Shown here: positions 46,757-59,953 of the stretch, one piece after another
How the letters are laid out: the number at the start of each line of letters is the position of its first letter
Position numbering within the stretch: the first letter of the stretch is position 1
Assembly: GCA_029891385.1 (NCBI GenBank)
Contig: CM057233.1
Location: 55,816,063-55,880,062 of the forward strand
Source: Erythroxylum novogranatense
Lineage: Eukaryota > Streptophyta > Magnoliopsida > Malpighiales > Erythroxylaceae
DNA length: 64,000 nucleotides
Direction of reading: 5' to 3'
Notes under the pieces: generated by a model
Told to the model about the DNA's origin: nothing
The model's database searches: none
The model's input: the letters and a program-made list of their open reading frames with translations, nothing else
Program-made: the position numbers and the translations under genes

Positions 46757-46768
46757 TGGTATCAGAGC
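46757..46768 (+). other. Element G primer-binding site
   Basis: TGGTATCAGAGC, a perfect match to the plant initiator Met-tRNA PBS, six bases after the LTR. Confidence 0.93.
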
Positions 46769-46833
46769 CTAGAAATACGAGCTTATCTGGGCATTTCCTG
46801 ATCTATGGGTTAAGTCACATATATTAAAGTCAT

Positions 46834-46880
46834 GTCGTAGCAGACTGTGGCAATTGATCCCTAGTCTGAGTCGCATGAGT
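46834..46880 (+). promoter_or_regulatory. Shared LARD leader motif, element G
   Basis: GTAGCAGACTGTGGCAATTG is followed by ATCCCTAGTCTGAGTCGCAT. It begins 84 nt after the LTR end. It aligns without gaps to the C motif at 18173-18212. Confidence 0.8.
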
Positions 46881-48576
46881 GTGAGTCATACGCATGAACA
46901 TGTGTTAAATGTTTCAATTTGAGAAAAGCAATGATATGTCAGCATATTAGCCAATGAAGGTTTATGGGCAATTAGGAGTGGGAAAAGAAAATGGATACTG
47001 GGGTGACAAACCCTCGAATGGGATATGAATGCGAATACATTGATATGGGCTTATTTAGGAAAGAAGTGATATCAAAATGAATAATGAGACTCACAGTGTA
47101 TAAATCAAGTTGAAAGAAAACAAAATTTGCAATAGCCTGGAGAGGTCAAATTTGGACATGAGAAGGATATCGGTAAAAAGGTGACAAGAGTTACGATTTA
47201 GCATAAGAATATGTCTATGTTTGATCAAAAGCTCAGGGATGACTAGGCAATTATGGTTCTGATGTGTATGTCCGATAAAATGGGATAATTGGAAATGAGA
47301 GAAAAAAAAAGCAGATATGGATTCACTGTATTTGCGTTGATGTGAATATTATGGAATATATTGTATCGTAAGTGAAAATATTGTTAGGAAGAAGCGGGAA
47401 AGGTGAGATTAAAGTGTACAAGCCCGATCAAAAGAAATATGACTATGAAAGGATAGACGTGGATTTGAAATGTGAGAAAAGTTATGATTTAGTGTAATAA
47501 TATGTTTGTGATAATGAGATTACAATTCTTGATGATTCTGCATCTATAATTTTAAATGGATTGAGAATATACATACGAACAATAAAATAATAGGACCATG
47601 CTTTTATAAGTGATGAAAAACGATACATGATGTGTAGTAAGGAGAAAATTAAAAATGCGCCTAGGTTTGGATTGTATGTATGTATGTGGTTATGGAAAGG
47701 ATGATAAAAATCAAAAGGGGAAAAGTGCAAGACACGTTATTGGTCTATAAATATAGGGTTCTATTATGATCATATGGTAAACCCCAGTCATGGGCAGGAA
47801 TAAGGATAAAAATGTTATCAATAGTCAATTGGAATGTAAGTAGCAGTAGCAAATGTGTGTACGTGGCTACATGATATAGATACATCTGTCAACTGATGTA
47901 AGGATTTTGATGGTATCTGCCAGGGTATGAATGTAAATGAAATTGTTTAATGCCTCATTGAGTTTTATTAATTTGACCATAGGAGAAATGATACTAATTG
48001 ATTGTATAAAGATAGTATGAATAGTTGAAATTGATTTTCTTGCAATAACTAATAAGTACATGTGGGCAATAAGTAACTGACAAGGAGTCAGAAACAATAT
48101 CGAGGTTGGTAGTACCAGGAAAATCACTGAGATAGGGTCAGTAAGCCAGGTACTTTTGCAGGCAGTCCTTCCTTGACCAGTAATTGAGATCATAAACTCT
48201 TCTCTTTATTCAACAATGGAATCTGGCAAGTCTTCCATAGAGACCAAAGGCCCCTCGCTTGAGTCAACTGGGTTTGTTTCAGAAAGGAACTAACAGATGA
48301 AACGGGGGGAATTTTGAAATAAGATGACAGGTTCCCTAGAAAAGTTGTGATGTGTTGTCTTCCTTATAAAAAAATGAGGATGAGAACATGGGAGTTACAT
48401 CTATAGCAAAGACTCAAGCATGAGAGTTGGAAAAAGCTATTGGGAGTGTATAAACTATTTTGTTAATGTAAAGAAGAGGAAGAGGATTTTAGCAATTCGA
48501 GGAGACAGTCTTATTAATGTGTGTTGAAATGTAGTCCACATCAGAGGTTGTGGAAATATGTTTGGGAACCACAAAG
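46881..48576 (+). other. Element G core, non-coding, left of solo LTR H
   Basis: No TE domain is seen; only short frames on either strand. The last five bases (48572-48576, caaag) are the target site of H. Confidence 0.72.
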
Positions 48577-51500
48577 TGTTGGACTCCGTCTCCGAGGCCC
48601 AACATTCGGACCCATAAAGCATAGCGGACCCAAAACCGACCATAGAAAGACCTCATAAATAGGGAAAACCTCCTATAGAAAATTTGGATTGGCTAATTAA
48701 TAAAATTTTTCCCTCCGTTCTAACGGTTTCAACACAACTGGAATCGCTCAATTCGGGTTAAAAATGAAGAAGTTATGGTTAAAACACTATCTCAAAGAAA
48801 ATAGTCAAAACTGGACACTACCGACTTCGGTTAAGAGTTTGAAAATCTTAGGGGCTTAATTGCCAATCGGTCTCTTCAAAAAAATTGTAGATTTATGTCT
48901 CTAGTTTCATTTAAAATAAGAATCACTTCTATCCGAGCTCTCTAGCTCTAGATATTTTAAAATTAGTGAAGTATATTCAGAAAGAATCAGCTGACCTCTA
49001 CACTTTTTTTTAAATCACCTTTTTAAATTTAAAATAAATAATGATAAATCAGATGTATAAAGATAGAAAATTTTCTTAGAAATCCATCGGTTCGAAAATC
49101 AGCTTAATCGGAGGTCGGTGCAAAAGTTATGGCCAAAAGAAGGGAGGGTCGGTCGGCTGAGACCGACCCCAATTGTTGCAAGAGGCATCTTGATGGCTCT
49201 TGGTGCTTCGCCGCATGGGCGAGCGTCTTGGCGAGCGCTGGCGATCTGCGATCGCCCGCATGGCGGGCGATCGCGATCGCCTGCATGGGCGGGTGATGCG
49301 CGATCACCCGCATGACGGCGATCTTGGCGCCGCCCGCGTAGAGGCGATCTTGTGGTCTTGGGCGACCTGCCCACAGCCCGACCTATCGACTTCTAACCCT
49401 CATAACTTTTGACTCCGAGCTCCAAATTAGACACGGTCAGAAGCGTTGGAAAGCTAAGAGAAAAATCTATATTTTTCAAGAAGGACTTACTAGCAAACTC
49501 GGGCTCTAAGGAAATCAAACGTTCTCACTAACACAGGTCGGCTAACTCTCCACAAACAGTACCAGAACTTCTGACCTCCATAACTTTTGACCCAGAACTC
49601 CAAATTTAGTAAAATTAGTGTCTATGGAAAGGTAAAAGAATTATCTACAAACTTCATGAAGACCACTGACCTATATTCCCACTCTATGAGGGTCAAAAGT
49701 GGACTCAAAGCTCCACCTGATAATCTGTCATTTTGACAGCACCAGTAATAAATTCCAACGACCACACCTACCAACTTAATACATCTTAAATAGCTCATAA
49801 AACCTCCTAGGAGTGCTCTACTACCCGGTTAACACTCTCAACAAGTCTCAGTACTCCCATTCTACCTATACCAACCCAGAAATCTCAGCAAACACAACAA
49901 ACTCAAAATTTCCCGCATGAACATTTTAGCCCAGATTCTGCAGCACTATACTCTTCATCAACACATGACCATAACAACATACCAGCGACCTTTCCCAAAG
50001 CCAAAATCCAACAAAACTCATATAACAATAATACTCAAAAATCATACACATACATTTCCAAGGCCATCAACGGATCACAAATCAACCAATTCACATGAAG
50101 AAAGTACTAGAGCTCTCATTCTCATTCCAAGCCAAAATGAAGGTTCATGCATAGCTTTGGTTACATATTGTCATATTCATCAAGATCAAGTACAAAATAC
50201 AAAAGATGGGATGCTCAATGATCAATATGCCTACAAAGTTATTCCAAAAGCTAGTTACTAACTTAATACAAAATAGCTAAACTTCTTGGAGTGATGCCCA
50301 AAGTTCTTTGCAAGGTTCACTCTCAACTTACTGCACCGAGGAGGAGAATGGGGTGAGCTAACACGGCTCGATGGCTAATCGCCTATAGCCATCGGTAATG
50401 AGCCATGCAACACATATATTCATACATATAGTCATGCATATATCAAACAATCCTAAAACATTCACAAAACATCATTTTAGGCATAACAAACATTACATTA
50501 CATAAAGCCTAACATGACAACTTTATCAATTATAACACTTATGGTGCATCATACACAACAAAGTTTGAATGAAAATGCACAATCACATGGCTAGAGAGTT
50601 TCAGTAACACAACGAATAAACCAAGTTTATCAGAAACACAACGAGTCCGATTTCTCAGATCTCGTGGCCACAAGCGGGCAGCCGGGAGAAGGCTAGGTCA
50701 ACGTGCACGTGACTATCACAACGGGGTTTTCTCTTGCCCACACACACAAATAATCTATGCTCAAATAGTTTCATTCATACTTTCAAGTATGCACAATTCC
50801 ATACTTTACTTTTCTTTCAAAGGCAAGATGCCACATTTAACATACATATCCAAATATTCATCGGAAATCAACTTTTCACACAAATATAAAGCAAAGCACA
50901 TAAGCATACAAGGTCACCCATTACATAATGACTATAAACGCATTACCCACCAAAAATGTCGGAAATCTGAGTTCACAAATGTCCTTCCTCTCTCTCTTGA
51001 GTGAGGTTTCCTTGGTTCCCTTCAATAAAACACATCTCCAATCAATTTCTAAATTCATAGGAAAGGTTATAATATTCATAAATTAAAGGAAAACTAATAT
51101 TAACCTTAACCTAACCTACCCATGGCTCATTTAAGCTAGAATAACCAAAACCCTAGCTTAGGAATCACAAAACCACTCATCTCTTCTTTCTTTCCTTCAT
51201 TCCTACACAAACCCTAACCTTCATTTCATCCCATTTCTTGAATCTAACTCAAAGGAAGATAGATACTTACCTTAAGCTCTTGATTTCTCTTCTCTTTTTC
51301 CACTTTTCTTCTTCTTTCTCCTTCTCCTTGGGCTTAGCCAATCCTCTCTTCTTCTCCTTCTCTTTTCACGTTTTCCTTCTTCTCCTTTGGTGTTCTCGAC
51401 AATCTCCTCTCCTCTTCCTTTTATTCATTTAACTCATTTATTTCCTTTACATCTCCTCCCAAAACTACATAGTTTTGCTATTGGGCTCTCCTCCTCCTCT

Positions 51501-51746
51501 TCTTAAGCCCACTCTACTCTAAACCACATAACCTTCTTCCATTCATTCCTAAAAGCCCATACTTTCCAATATTAGGCCCAAGCCTTCAATTAAATTTCTA
51601 ACTTCTAATCTCAAGCCCAACATAAAAAATATTTATATGGAAACATAATTAAATCAATTAAGGCAAAATAAAAATAATTTAACGAATAAATCCATAAATA
51701 AATAATTAATTAATTCAAATAAAATAAAAATTTTCGGGGCCCAACA
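48577..51746 (-). mobile_element. Solo LTR H (gypsy, minus orientation)
   Basis: 3170 bp from TGTTGGACTCC to GGGGCCCAACA with perfect caaag duplications (48572-48576 and 51747-51751). There is no PBS, core or second LTR. The order of the GAGCT hairpin and CCGGGAGAA/GTGCACGT words near 50340-50710 mirrors the A LTR near 28450-28790 in reverse, which gives the minus orientation. It holds module units near 49450 and 49627 and a CpG-rich block at 49195-49375. Confidence 0.9.
49195..49375 (-). repeat. CpG-rich palindrome block in solo LTR H
   Basis: GCGATCGCCCGCATGGCGGG and variants repeat four to five times. Overlapping open frames on both strands (about 65-91 codons) arise from composition. Confidence 0.7.
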
Positions 51747-51751
51747 CAAAG

Positions 51752-53370
51752 TATCTTTAATGATGGGGTTTCCAACACAGAAATTCATGGTTGGCGATAG
51801 ATTGAAATGTACGGAGCAACAGGTATCAATGAACAGACATTACCATAAGTCAATGTGGAATCATCGGGAAATTGAAAGAACTACTGAAAATCGTCAAAAA
51901 AAATTTCAATGATTGAGGATAGCATGAACTCATACTATGGCATTGAAAAAAAATAGTTACTCAAGGAATCACAAGAACTATATATATAAACACAATGAGT
52001 TTGAGGTTATATCTCTTGGAGTTAACCTTACCCCGATGGGATTATGATATTGAAAGTTAATGTGATCCAAGCAAAAGGATATAAAGGGGAGACTATGATT
52101 ATATTAACAAAGGAAGATGAAATTTGGAATACTTGAGGGGAAAATATATAAGCCGCATCAGCGATAAATGAAAACAAAATAATTATAGTGTTAGGTATGC
52201 CATTAGGATTTGGAGATATTGTAGTATATACAATAGAGGTTCCTAATCAAGATTAAGAGGGAATTGGTTGTAAAGTATAAGGTAAATTTTTGTATCTAGA
52301 GATAAATATAGCTACATGAGCTAAATTTAGATACATGAATTGAAAATTTCTGCAATAGTAGTTGGTTTGAAAGCGTAGAATCGTGATATGGACAGAAACA
52401 TATGAGATATACATATGACTAGACAGATTAGTAGAGATTAAGGTAAGACTGGAATTGGAAAAGATTGAAAGGATTATGTAGAGAGACCTGTCTCAATAAA
52501 GTTAATGTTTCAATCAAAAGTATCGAATAGACCATTTCATAGCAGAGTGTCACATTTGTGGATACTAGGTTACTCATTCTAGTGTAAGAAAGAGTGTATA
52601 GTCACGAGTTAAGAAATAATGGTAAAGGAACATCAGATTTGCAAAAAGGGGATTAAATTGAGGATTCGAGAAAAATTGATGGGATAAAATATGTGTATTA
52701 CCTGATAAAGAGAGGTCCTAGCAAGTGTACCTCAAAAGAGCAATTGGCGGCTAAGCATATCGAACTGAGTGATTATATGTTTGGTTTCCTTGTAGTCTTG
52801 ACTATTGGAGATAGGCATAAAGCTTCAGCATATAAGATTAATGTATAGTGCAAAATGATTACAAACAATGAGACGACAAAAAGAGTCGATCACCCTGAAT
52901 AAAGGCTAGAACAAGTTGGGATATTGTTAGTGAGTGAAATGAATTGAAAATCTGAATAAAGTGGTCTTGAAAGACAAATGGATTCTTGGGGGATTACATC
53001 AAAATTGTGACTATATGGAGAAAGATGTGAAGGCTCAGTGTTTCAAAAAAAAAAGACTTATCCTGGAGTGTATCACCTGTGCCAAGGTGTAGTGAGTTGA
53101 GATACAAGGGAATTAGGGGAAGCTTAGTGTGACATCAAGTGATCCTTATATAATTAGGACAAAAATGAGACTAAGGCATTATGAGTGATTTTATGATTAG
53201 TATGGTTATCATCCGATATATATGGTTTTGAAACTGGAAGGAAAGAGTTGAACACTTTGAAACTCATCACGGGTATAATTGAGGAAAAAAGATATCTAAA
53301 CTGAGAATTATTAAGAAATGGAGGAGTGTAGGTAGTAATAGTACCCCTACCTTGTTCAGTATCAAAAATG
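51752..53370 (+). other. Element G core, non-coding, right of solo LTR H
   Basis: AT-rich sequence without recognisable protein domains. No long open frames on either strand. Confidence 0.7.
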
Positions 53371-53406
53371 AATTTCGAGGACAAAATTTTATTAGGAGGG
53401 GAGAAT
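53371..53406 (+). other. Element G polypurine tract and preceding palindrome
   Basis: AATTTCGAGGACAAAATTTT, then AGGAGGGGAGAAT touching the 3' LTR at 53407. Confidence 0.85.
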
Positions 53407-56400
53407 TGTAACATTCCATCACCGATGGGAAAGGTAAAATAGTAATTTGAGACAGGTTATGAGTGAGTACATTAGTCTCGGTATGTTCATGCATAATATT
53501 GCCTCCATATATGCATAAATTGTAATTTTTGTAAATGTACATGATTGTACATGCATTTCTGACATTTCCCGGCATATGTGCTTATTGTGGAAAAATATGA
53601 ATTGGTGCTTGCACATGGAATTGAAGTGGATTTTTGTGTGTTTTACATTTTTGTGGAAATTTAGGAATTTTTCTGAAAATTTTTCGGGATACTTTTTCGG
53701 ACCGAAAAAATTGTCAAGTGACGGACTGATTGGCTTTCCGGTATTGGAAATGACTATCCAATGGCACTGGAAAATTAGATACATGATTTTAGAATTTATT
53801 ACTTTGAGCCATTGGAATTTTGGAGAGAAATTGGACTAGAAATTGTATTGTTACTGGAAAGAAACTTGTAGAGTGCTTAAAAAGGAACAAGTGGCAAGTG
53901 ACACTTGTCACTTCCCTACTTGTGTATTAAACTTGGTTTGTTTATATAAATATCTTATGTTTTGCAAGCCTCACACGACATTTTGAGTGTTGAAAGTGGG
54001 AAAGGTGACTTAGCTTTCTTCTCCTCCGTCCGTAGCTCTCCTTCCCTTTATTTCTTTTGATATTTTACCCATCTTTTCTACCTTCTTCTTCCTTGCTTGC
54101 TCTCCTTTTATACATGAAAAAAAAAATTCCAACATAAAACCTAAGCCTTCAAGTTGATGATGTCGTGGGTGTATGGTGGAGGAAGTTAGTGAGTTGGTGA
54201 TCTTTTGAAGACTTGGAAAGTTGAAGCTGGCTTAGGTAAGATTGTGTTTTTGGCTTGCTTTGTTGTTAAATGCATTAATTGTATTGTTTATGCACCAAAT
54301 TGTATGAGAATTTTGTAGGTATATGTGGGTATGTGGTATGTAACTTGGTTAATTAATTGAGGGTTGATTGATGATTGATGAGGTAAAATCTAATGAATAT
54401 AAGTAGAGATATTTAAGATGATTGGAAGTGAAATTTGTGCTTAAAGATTAGTGTAGAACATGATGGATGATGGGGTGTTTGTGTACTGAAATTTGTGGAC
54501 TTATGTCCAAGGATAGGATGTGAGTGAGTAATAGGTGATATGTGGAGTGAATTGAATGAAAAGTCGTATAGAAGTGGTGTTGGAATGATAGGATTTGGTT
54601 TAGGTGTTAAAAGCTGGAAAATTGAAGTTGTACATGTTTCATTTGTTTTTTCCATAACTTTTTGTACAATCAAGGAATTGAGATAAGGTTTGTCTTAAAT
54701 TAAACTTAAGAAGTATTTCTAGATTTCATATGAAGGACGTTTTGTCCAATGCTGACTTTAAGGGTTTTAAATTTTGCTTGAAAAGTGAATTGTTAGGTGT
54801 TGTATGAACAGTAATCCGAACCTTGTAACCTAAAACTTTGATGATTTTTTAGGTTGATTTGGATTGAATTTGCTAATTTAGTCTTGGTGAAAGTTTAAGA
54901 TTTACTTGTTAGATTTCTAACGCCACTAAGTATGAATTTTTTTGAGTTATAGGTTAAAAGTTATGGTTTGTTAATGTTCAGGTGGTAATTCAGCCTAAAA
55001 TGTGTTTTGTGTGCAAGTGGCTCTAAGTATATAGCTTTTGTGCTTTCTGTGTTCTGGTGTTAATTTTGGACTATTAAGGGTGAAATTGGATCAAGTGACC
55101 TTCTGTAAAGTTGCAGAGGATTATTGTGGCTTTCTAATGAGATATTATATGTGAATTTTGGATGTAAGGATTGTAAGATATAAATTTGTAAAATTTTGTT
55201 ATGGTTTAGGTTAAATGCTGATTTCATAAACCCTAACAGGACAGCCACATTAATGGGAGGATTTGACCTAATTAAAGATGGAATTTGGTTTTAATTCCTT
55301 CTTGAGAATTTTAGTATATTGTTTGAGCTTTTTATTGCTATATGGTATGGAATTTTTGGCAAAGGGAATGAAAAATTATGATTTTTGGAAAAAGTGTTGC
55401 ACTATTATGGTAAATGTATGACTAAGCAGTATCTTTGAGTGCTTTTTTGACACCCTTAGAGGTGTTATTAAAGTTCAAGCTCTTCATGAGACTTGAATAT
55501 GGTCTTGTTGTCTTTCCATCGCCACTAAGTATGAAATTTTTCGATATCTAGGTTGAGAGTGCTGATCTGTTGACTTTTGGGTGTTAATATGCTTAGTGCT
55601 AGAAAATGTGTGAAGTATATTGTGGTGATTATGCATTGAAGCTAAATTTTGGACTGTTGTGATGTTAATTAGCTCAAATGGTCTGCTGGAAAGTTGTAGA
55701 AGAATGTTTTAGCTTTAAAATGGTGCATAATATTCTATTTTTAGATGTACGAATTGTGAGTTATGGATTTTGCAAGAATGAATCTGATTTAGGTCATCTG
55801 TTAGTTAACAATCTTTAATAGGGCAGCCACCGTCATGGAAGAAATTGACCTAGTTAGAAATGTACTTGGCTTCCAAGTCCTTCATGAGTGTTGTAGTATG
55901 TTGTCTGATCTTTTTATTGATATAAAGTATGCATTTTTTGGACATTTGGGTAAGGAGTAATGATTTTTGAAATATTGTGTGACTATTCAGGGGGGTCATT
56001 TATGGGCAGAACCTTTGATTGAGAATTTGAGTTGTTTAAAGATTGAATTTGCTTCCAAATTGTTCATGAACGTTGTATAGAATGTTTGTATCTTTCTTTT
56101 GGCATAAAACTTGGAATTTTTGGTAAAGGTAATGAGAAGTTATGCTCTCTGGAAAAATGTTGTTCAGTTTTTGGACCTTATGACTAGGTAGTAACTTTGA
56201 TTGAATTTTTGACACCCTCAGGGGTGAAATTGGTTCACGTGTCCTTGAAGGAACCTGTAGGGTTTCTTATTACCTTTCCAATGAGATCTTGTTTGTAATT
56301 TTTGGATAAGTGTGTAAAGAGTTATGCATGTTAGAAATTCAGATGATGGAAGAGAAGGAAATGAGTGCAAACTCTCTTATCTTTTGTTTTGTCCTAAAGT

Positions 56401-57930
56401 TTCTTTTGCTTATATCCTCGTCATCCAACCTCTGATTGACCTAATTCTTGAGGCGTCGGATTCCTAAGACAATTATCTACCTCTCCATGTGGAATTGTGG
56501 ACTTGTGGGATTTAATTGAAATTTAGGGATTGAATCCAAGTGAGAGAATTGATTAAATTTTGGCAATATCCGAACCTATAGATGTCCAAATTGAGTAATT
56601 CTAGTATCTATGGGTTCCTAAGACATAGAGAAATATTTTGTGATGTGAATTATAGAATGGTACCGGGAATGTCACGAACATGCAGTGTACACATTTTAAA
56701 TTGCTACATGTGCAATATTCAATATTTCTGATTGCCAATTTGGTAATGTTTAAATATTTGGACTATTTTAGAGACACATTTGGAACATCAACCCACAGAC
56801 ATTGCTGAGACTTCCAGGATTTAGCTTTGGAAACAAAAGTGAGTGACCTAGATAGTTTGTCAATTATTATTTGTTTATTATTTTGCGCTTATAACTCTGT
56901 GGAGAATAATGGTGGGCTTGTGCGTTTGTTTATGACTAGATTCCGGACCGAAGGTGTCCGATGTATTTGAAGATTATGACGTAGAAGTGTTGTTGTCTGA
57001 GAATTTGGGAACTCTGTGTTTTAAATGTGATTAAATGTGAGTGTGATTTTAATGTGAAAAATTATGAACTAATTGGTTGAATGTGATAATTGGGAATGAT
57101 TGTGATGTTGATATAGTTTCATTTTGACCTATGCATTCCATGCATACAAGGCATGATCAGATAATAACAATTGTGACCGGAGCAGCCACCGAGAGCTACA
57201 AGCTCAACATTTTATTTTTGGGCCTCGAGCCCCACAGTGATTCAGAGCCTTGGGCTCAATGATTAATGCACCCATATTGGGACAGTTCAGAGCCTTAGGC
57301 TCAACGATTAATGCGTCCATATTGGAACAGTACAGACGCTCAGTCACAACACCGCAATAAATAAATAAAAAAAGTGTCACATACGTGTGTCATATGCATT
57401 TGATTTAATCATGTGGATTGAGTGAAAGGCAAAATGCCTTATGCTTCTGTAGTACCAATCATGTGGTACAATTGTATTATGCTTGTGTGTTGTATGAAAT
57501 CAACTGTTTATGAATGTCTAATCGAATGAAATGCATCAATTGTATGTACTCAAGTGAAATTGTGAAATGTGATCAGACATGCAATAACGAAAATATATGT
57601 TATGTGAATTGATGAGTTACATGAATTGAGTGAACCATTGATGATGGTTACCTCACTGAGTTCGCAAAACTCACCCAAAATTTGCAATTATTTTTCAGGA
57701 CCCAGAAGAATACCCCGTTAGGAAACGAGCGTATAGCAACCATATATGAGCGAGATAAGAGGTCGGAATCAGTTCGCGTTTGCAGTAGTGTTTGAGAATA
57801 ATTGTGTTTTTCAGAATTTTGTACAAATGATTAGGTCATGTTGTAAAGTCAACAAACTGAATTAAATTGTATTTATAAAAAGGGCCCCCGAGGCCATTGA
57901 ATTGTTTATGTAAATTGTTTTCCACATAAT
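53407..57930 (+). repeat. Element G 3' LTR, main segment
   Basis: It starts TGTAACATTCC and is collinear with the 5' LTR, including the TATA-like box (53943), module array, hairpins and double hairpin (57629). It has about 50 extra bases near 57827-57877 absent from the 5' LTR. It is interrupted after ataat (57926-57930) by solo LTR I. Confidence 0.9.
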
Positions 57931-58303
57931 TATAGCGCCCCCTTACTGTAGGATACACATCGGGACGCCCGTAGATCGCTCCGACACGTAACCCACGATA
58001 AAGGTGCACTACCGAGCAACCAACTAAAATCCACATGGAAACAAATAAATATCACTAAAAATATTGAAACCAAATTTGCTTTTCATTTCTTAAATCCATA
58101 ATTACAATTTTGTCCAAAAGCATGGTCTATACAATACTCAAAAAGAGCTATCGACTCCTAACTAGGTCATTCCAAAAAGAAGATCCCAGCTGACCCACCT
58201 CTGCGCCATAACTTCTCTTGCCGCAACGATCCACAAGGCAGAGAAGACTCTAACAATCTGGAGCTAGGAAAACTACTATCGTTGTCCTGAAAAAATATTG
58301 CAA

Positions 58304-58352
58304 TGTTGGGTGAGTTTGCGAACTCAGCAAGAAACCATCATCGATGGTCCAC
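58304..58352 (-). promoter_or_regulatory. Conserved double hairpin, solo LTR I
   Basis: On minus: ACCATCGATGATGGTT, then GAGTTCGCAAACTCACCCAA, as in B, C and G. Confidence 0.75.
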
Positions 58353-58561
58353 CTAACGCATGCAAACACAGATAATATACATATAATCGCACAATATTAA
58401 TTTCAGAAGTATCACATGCAATTTTCAAATACAAGGCATTTCGCCTTTCACATATTTTGCAGTCAATCATTTACTTATGCAATGCGCATATGACACTTTC
58501 ATTTTCTTACGTTGTTGTGATCGTGCGCCAGAAACTGTCCCAATGACGGGCACATTGCGTT

Positions 58562-58666
58562 GAGCCTATGGCTCTGAATACGTTGGACGTGATATGCCCT
58601 GATACGGTGAGCCTGAGGCTCTGAAATACATTGGACCTGAGGTCCTGTGCGTTGAGCTTAAAGCTC
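58562..58666 (-). repeat. Array of 13-nt hairpins in solo LTR I
   Basis: GAGCCTATGGCTC (58562), GAGCCTGAGGCTC (58609), GGACCTGAGGTCC (58633) and GAGCTTAAAGCTC (58654) are spaced 47, 24 and 21 nt. A decayed unit (GGACGTGATATGCC) fits the gap near 58585. Confidence 0.75.
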
Positions 58667-59209
58667 TCAAATCGTTGGTCGCTCGGTCCACAATCGCTTT
58701 TATCGATCATACTTTTATGCATGAGATGCACATGCTCCAATTGCCAATTTAATTTTACACGTATAGCACTTCAATAACAAATTACCAATCCTTCGGACAC
58801 CCTTGGTCCGAAACCAATTTCAATCAAACATATAACCCTCCATTTCATCCTCATGGCATAAGCACGAAATTAAACACACAATTATTGAGGAACCAACTAG
58901 GTTACTCACCTATAACTTCCGAGCTAATGCCGGGAAGTCTCAGCTACGTCGGAGGATCGACGCTCCACTGGAACCTCTATACAATCAGAACACATAAATA
59001 TTACTAATTATTCAATTTTCGAAGTCAATTATGCACACTAAACAATTCAATTGCGTACCATACATGTTTATGACATTCCCGACACTAATCCGAGATTTCC
59101 TCAATATCAATTCTAGAACCTGAATTCATAATCCCTAAATTGTAATAAAATGGGAACCAATTGAATCAATTTAACTCCTAAATCCCAAAGATTCAAAACC
59201 AACTTTCGG

Positions 59210-59410
59210 AAAATTGGGCGCCCTCGCCACAACTTCTGGCCCCTCGCCACGGCGAGTTTCCTCGCGTTCGCTGCGGCGTACGCGTCATGCTCGTCGCGAC
59301 GTAACCTTCCTCACTCACCGCGGCGTGCGTTATTCGCTCATCGAGGCGTGCAGGAAAGGACTTGCTCGCCGTGGCGTGTTCTTCATGCACGTCGCGACAT
59401 GCAACCCAGC
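59210..59410 (-). repeat. CpG-rich palindrome block in solo LTR I
   Basis: GTCGCGAC and CCGCGGCG words and decayed variants, like the array in the A LTR. Opposing open frames here are not genes. Confidence 0.68.
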
Positions 59411-59944
59411 AACGCCTAGAAAACCCAGATTTTTGACTTCTGCAACTTCCAAATCCAGATTTCTTCCTTTCAAACTCTCCTAAAATAACTCAATATACAT
59501 CAAAAAACTAATTCCTAACCTCAATTCCATCAAATAACCATTATCCCTAATTTACAACATCCAAAACAAGCAAAAATCATCATCCGAAACCCTAACATTT
59601 CCCATTCATCAAATTTTATCAAACTAATCATCTATATAACTCAATAAATCAACAAATCAAACTATCTAAGACAAGAAAGGAAGAAAACTTACTTGTTAAA
59701 CCTCAAATCTTCAAAGATCATCAACCCTAGCTCATCGACACCCATGGCAATCTCCAAAAACCAACCCAAATATCATTTTCTCCAACTCAAGCTAAAGGGG
59801 AATAGATTAAAGATGAAGGGGGAAGCAAACTAGCAAGAAGAAATCAAGAGGCAATCAAGGAAGAAGATCACGAAGAAGAAGAGGAAAGCAAGCTTCTCTC
59901 AAATCCAAAGCATCGTGGAAGACAAAAATATTCAAAGGATAGGG

Positions 59945-59953
59945 TTTATAAAC
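59945..59953 (-). promoter_or_regulatory. Putative TATA box, solo LTR I
   Basis: TTTATAAAC (GTTTATAAA on minus) with a pyrimidine-rich stretch downstream on the minus strand. Confidence 0.45.

Noticed and set aside
49099..49412. Four overlapping open frames on both strands in a GC-rich block
   Set aside because: They come from CpG-rich repeat composition inside solo LTR H; no family resemblance.
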